Assembly: GCA_023252335.1 (NCBI GenBank) | Contig: JAJPEA010000072.1 | Coordinates: 1 to 9,358, forward strand | Direction of reading: 5' to 3' | DNA: 9,358 nucleotides | Origin: Nitrosotalea sp. | GTDB lineage: Archaea; Thermoproteota; Nitrososphaeria; Nitrososphaerales; Nitrosopumilaceae | Part shown: piece by piece, positions 7,406-9,358 of the stretch | How positions within the stretch are numbered: position 1 is the first letter of the stretch | Layout: each line of letters begins with the position of its first letter | Made by a program: the position numbers and the translations under genes | The notes under the pieces: generated by a model | Databases searched by the model: none | Told to the model about the DNA's origin: nothing | The model's input: only the letters and a program-made list of their open reading frames with translations

Positions 7406-8611
7406 CTAGTCATTGGATAATATTAATGGATTTGCGATTTTTTGTATTTTATCAGAGCCATCTCGCCATTTTACCAACTGTGTCATTTGCTCTTTCTTTG
7501 CGCGTATTCTTTCCTCGTAAACCATAAGATCATCTAGCATGACACTTATTTCATCATCAATGTGCCTTGTTGCTTTAAAGCCCAATTTTTTTAATTGCTC
7601 ATGATCAGCCTTGTAATAGTGCTCTTCTTTTTCCACACGGGGATTTTCAAGTCTCTGTATGTTAGCATCTAGTCCTTTTTTATCTGCGATTCTTTTTACT
7701 CGGTCTGCAAGTTCGCTTACTTTGTATTGTTGATCAAACTGATTTACCACTCGATATTCTCCAGCCTCTGGCGGATTATCTATTAGAATTGACATGCACT
7801 GTATCGAGTCTTCAAGAGCAAGAAAGCCACGCGTCTGACCACCCTTTCCATATACAGTAAGCGGGTGCTTTATCACAGCTTGTGCACAATATCGGTTTAT
7901 GACTGTACCAAAAACCTCGTCAAAGTCAAATCTAGTATGTTTGTTTTGCTCTGTGATTTCACTTGTCCTTGTTCCGTAAACAACACCCTGCATGATATCA
8001 GTCGAACACAAGCCCCACAGTTTGCATGCAAATGCTACGTTGTTGCTGTCATGAACTTTACTCCAATGATACCAGCTACCGGCAAATCTGGGATAAGGTA
8101 TGGTGGACTTTTTGCCTCGAAATTCCACTTCCATAAATCCTTCTGCAATTTCCATGTCAGGTGTTCCATACTCTCCCATGGTTCCAAGTTTTATCAAATG
8201 TGCTTTTGGTGCATAATTTTTCATTGCGTATATGACATTTAGTGTTCCCATCACATTGTTGCTTTGTGTATAAAGCGTGTGAGATTGATCAATCATACTG
8301 TACGGTGCAGAAGGCTGTTCTGCAAGGTGCACAATAGAATCAGGTTGGAATTTTCCAATAACATCATTTGTAAAATCTGGATTTACAAGATCTCCTTTAT
8401 GAAAACTAATTTTATCTCCATACTCTTTTTGCAAAATGCTCAATCTTTTTTCAATTGGCAATATCGGTGTGGCAGACCAAGAACCTACTTCTTCAACAGC
8501 ACGTCTTCTTGAAAAGTTGTCTATTCCACATACCTCATTTCCCATGGCTAGTTGGCGTAATGCAAGAGACCATCCAATGTATCCATCCAAACCGAGAATC
8601 AGAATTTTCAA
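7406..8611 (-). CDS. sqdB: UDP-sulfoquinovose synthase (SqdB/SQD1/Agl3 family NAD-dependent epimerase)
   Basis: Members of this short-chain dehydrogenase subfamily convert UDP-glucose and sulfite to UDP-sulfoquinovose, used for sulfolipids in phototrophs and for S-layer N-glycans in Sulfolobus (Agl3). The 401 residues match the family length. Visible signatures are the Rossmann loop GLDGYIGW (7-14), the NAD-binding DNFSRRR region (31-37), HLAEQPSAPYSMID (95-108), LGTMGEYGTP (142-151, catalytic T144 and E147), the Y-x-x-x-K pair Y181/K185 within YHWSKVHDSNN, QGVVYGTRT, HPLTVYGKGGQTRGF, VVNQFDQQY and NPRVEKEEHYY. The start is TTG at 8611; the only in-frame Met nearby is residue 23, which would remove the NAD-binding loop, and an in-frame stop lies at 8647-8645. 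Plant SQD1 has Arg where residue 100 is Pro here. It is the first gene of the four-gene unit. A related sulfosugar or plain 4-epimerase activity is the main alternative. Confidence 0.93.
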   Translation of the reverse strand: MKILILGLDGYIGWSLALRQLAMGNEVCGIDNFSRRRAVEEVGSWSATPILPIEKRLSILQKEYGDKISFHKGDLVNPDFTNDVIGKFQPDSIVHLAEQPSAPYSMIDQSHTLYTQSNNVMGTLNVIYAMKNYAPKAHLIKLGTMGEYGTPDMEIAEGFMEVEFRGKKSTIPYPRFAGSWYHWSKVHDSNNVAFACKLWGLCSTDIMQGVVYGTRTSEITEQNKHTRFDFDEVFGTVINRYCAQAVIKHPLTVYGKGGQTRGFLALEDSIQCMSILIDNPPEAGEYRVVNQFDQQYKVSELADRVKRIADKKGLDANIQRLENPRVEKEEHYYKADHEQLKKLGFKATRHIDDEISVMLDDLMVYEERIRAKKEQMTQLVKWRDGSDKIQKIANPLILSND

Positions 8612-8680
8612 TTTAACATCTAACCCCCATTTCCATCTGGATAATCATTGGTGTGATTTTTTTGCTTGTCGATAATTTTG

Positions 8681-8690
8681 TATATATGTA
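8681..8690 (-). promoter_or_regulatory. Candidate TATA box for the sqdB-led operon
   Basis: On the minus strand TACATATATA lies about 70-80 bp upstream of the TTG start of the sqdB-like gene. Initiation about 25 bp downstream, near 8655-8660, would leave a leader of roughly 45 nt containing a GGGGG run (8624-8628) that is a poor and distant Shine-Dalgarno candidate. This is the most promoter-like element near the operon start, but the whole gap is AT-rich and other sites are possible. Confidence 0.35.
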
Positions 8691-8870
8691 TTTCATCTTC
8701 ACAAATACATTAAAACAAAACTATTTAGAAATTATCTACAAATAGTCTAGATCAATCTTGTGGAATTATATCATATAACTATGTAATGTAATTATCCGGT
8801 ACAAATGCATTATAGAATTATTTATCATGATCATTAAGATAAAAATTACAATATTTTAGGGGTTTATATG

Positions 8871-8886
8871 AAATAAAAAACAAAAA
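8871..8886 (-). terminator. Oligo-T transcription terminator candidate after the emfourin-like gene
   Basis: About 20 bp beyond the stop codon of the small gene, the minus strand reads TTTTTGTTTTTTATTT. Archaeal RNA polymerase terminates at such U-tracts without needing a strong hairpin. The position, at the end of the peptidase/inhibitor pair and before the promoter region of the next unit, supports this reading. Confidence 0.55.
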
Positions 8887-8905
8887 TCACGTATTTATGA
8901 TATAG

Positions 8906-9202
8906 TTATTTTTCTTGCACTTTATTAGAGAGGAAAGTTACCAAGTTTTCAAATTCAGGAGTCATGGACAAATCAGATGTTTCAAGTGTGCGCGTGCCAT
9001 CCTTTGATTCCACTGTAATTTTATAATGAAAAAGATCGGCCGTGCCGTTTTTTGGTTCGAATTTTGGAGGATTTGAAAAATTTACGTTATTGCACATGCT
9101 ATGAATCTGTTCAGATTCACTGGGAGGCATTTTGTCAGTGTCAAGTGAAATAGACCTACGCAGTCCTGCAAATCCACCAGTGCGCTCAAAGTATATCTTC
9201 AC
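8906..9202 (-). CDS. Emfourin-like inhibitor of M4 (protealysin-type) metallopeptidase
   Basis: This 98-residue protein has no signal peptide and no Cys pair (one Cys, residue 37). Its N-terminus MKIYFERTGGFAGLRR followed by LDTDKMPPSESEQI matches the pattern I recall for emfourin (protealysin inhibitor): F-E-R-x-G-G-F-A-G followed by D-T-D-x-(L/M)-P. A central YKITVESKDG strand and the C-terminal helix PEFENLVTFLSNK also fit. Known emfourins are small proteins encoded beside protealysin-like M4 peptidases and block them, and here the gene starts 25 bp after what looks like the end of such a peptidase. The start is GTG at 9202; an in-frame stop lies at 9238-9236, and no better start exists between. 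No clear Shine-Dalgarno is present, so translation is probably coupled or weakly initiated from the shared transcript. Confidence 0.85.
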   Translation of the reverse strand: MKIYFERTGGFAGLRRSISLDTDKMPPSESEQIHSMCNNVNFSNPPKFEPKNGTADLFHYKITVESKDGTRTLETSDLSMTPEFENLVTFLSNKVQEK

Positions 9203-9227
9203 AAGTATACATACGTGAGATTGGCAA

Positions 9228-9358
9228 TTATTTCTTTACTGTGATTCCCACACCTGTCCAGCCTTTTACCACAGCGTTTTGCTCAAGGCTTTGGTTCCCA
9301 AACAGAATACCTGCTGCCTCAAATGTACAATCTGCCATATCCTGAAAATCAGAATCTG
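9228..9358 (-). CDS. M4 family (thermolysin/protealysin-like) metallopeptidase, C-terminal fragment
   Basis: The last 43 codons of a gene entering from the right edge end at TAA 9230-9228. The peptide contains FQDMADCTFEAAGILFG, then SLEQNAVVKGWTGVGI. The arrangement (D/A-x-T-x-x-A-x-x-LFG, a short gap, E-x-x-AV-x-x-x-W-x-x-VG(I/V)) is the one seen at the C-terminus of M4 peptidases such as protealysin, where these helices close the C-terminal domain. The zinc-binding HExxH and downstream Glu are outside the window, so activity cannot be judged here. The call rests on this short match plus the directly following emfourin-like gene, whose known partners are M4 peptidases. If correct, the enzyme is a secreted or cytosolic zinc endopeptidase. 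Confidence 0.75.
   Translation of the reverse strand, partial: DSDFQDMADCTFEAAGILFGNQSLEQNAVVKGWTGVGITVKK

Larger units (their letters stand above)
8612..8905. other. AT-rich intergenic region
   Basis: No reading frame with recognisable protein character and no tRNA-like cloverleaf was seen in these 294 bp. The right part holds the T-rich stop signal after the emfourin-like gene and the left part the TATA-like box for the sqdB unit. In between are short AT palindromes such as ATGATCAT at 8827-8834. I see nothing more that can be supported. Confidence 0.6.

Noticed and set aside
7865..8512. Plus-strand frames of 125 and 82 codons antisense to the sqdB-like gene
   Set aside because: The minus frame carries all SqdB family motifs. 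The plus frames are Cys/Phe/His-rich with no recognisable features.
8612..8905. Possible small RNA or tRNA gene in the AT-rich gap
   Set aside because: No GTTCRANNC-type arm, acceptor stem or other structured GC-rich segment was found; only short AT palindromes are present.

Overview
The window most likely comes from an archaeon of the Nitrososphaerota (Thaumarchaeota, ammonia-oxidiser lineage). The reasons are: moderate-to-low GC with very AT-rich intergenic DNA, gene starts without clear Shine-Dalgarno sequences, TATA-like upstream motifs, an SqdB/Agl3-type sulfosugar epimerase, and a secreted-protein domain (C...PACV...RGWA) that I associate with thaumarchaeal envelope proteins. This assignment is inference; there is no rRNA or marker gene in the window.

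All genes I can support lie on the minus strand, so read from right to left. (1) At 9358-8906 the last ~43 residues of an M4 (thermolysin/protealysin-like) metallopeptidase are followed 25 bp later by a small emfourin-like protein, a protease plus inhibitor pair. An oligo-T terminator candidate follows. (2) 8612-8905 is AT-rich and non-coding, with a TATA-like box near its left end. (3) 8611-2393 is a tight four-gene unit: an SqdB/Agl3-like UDP-sulfoquinovose synthase, a type I membrane protein with about five Ig-like (CARDB/NEW3-like) repeats, a multi-pass GT2 glycosyltransferase, and a secreted protein with a C-terminal region that looks like a TIM-barrel hydrolase. Junctions are 2 bp, 20 bp and a 4-bp overlap. 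(4) 2290-2392 is a short AT-rich gap with a perfect 7-bp hairpin and TATA-like boxes. (5) 2289-1 is the 5' part of a large secreted protein, a seven-bladed YVTN-type beta-propeller followed by at least four fibronectin type III domains, running off the left edge.

My reading of the central unit is that it builds or modifies a cell-surface glycan. SqdB would supply UDP-sulfoquinovose (an anionic sulfonated sugar) or a related nucleotide sugar. The GT2 enzyme would transfer or polymerise sugar at the membrane. The Ig-repeat protein would be a scaffold or partner on the outer face, and the secreted barrel-like protein could trim or process the product. The neighbouring adhesin-like propeller/FN3 protein and the secreted protease/inhibitor pair fit an envelope or matrix locus. 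The combined pathway is inferred from family membership and gene packing only.
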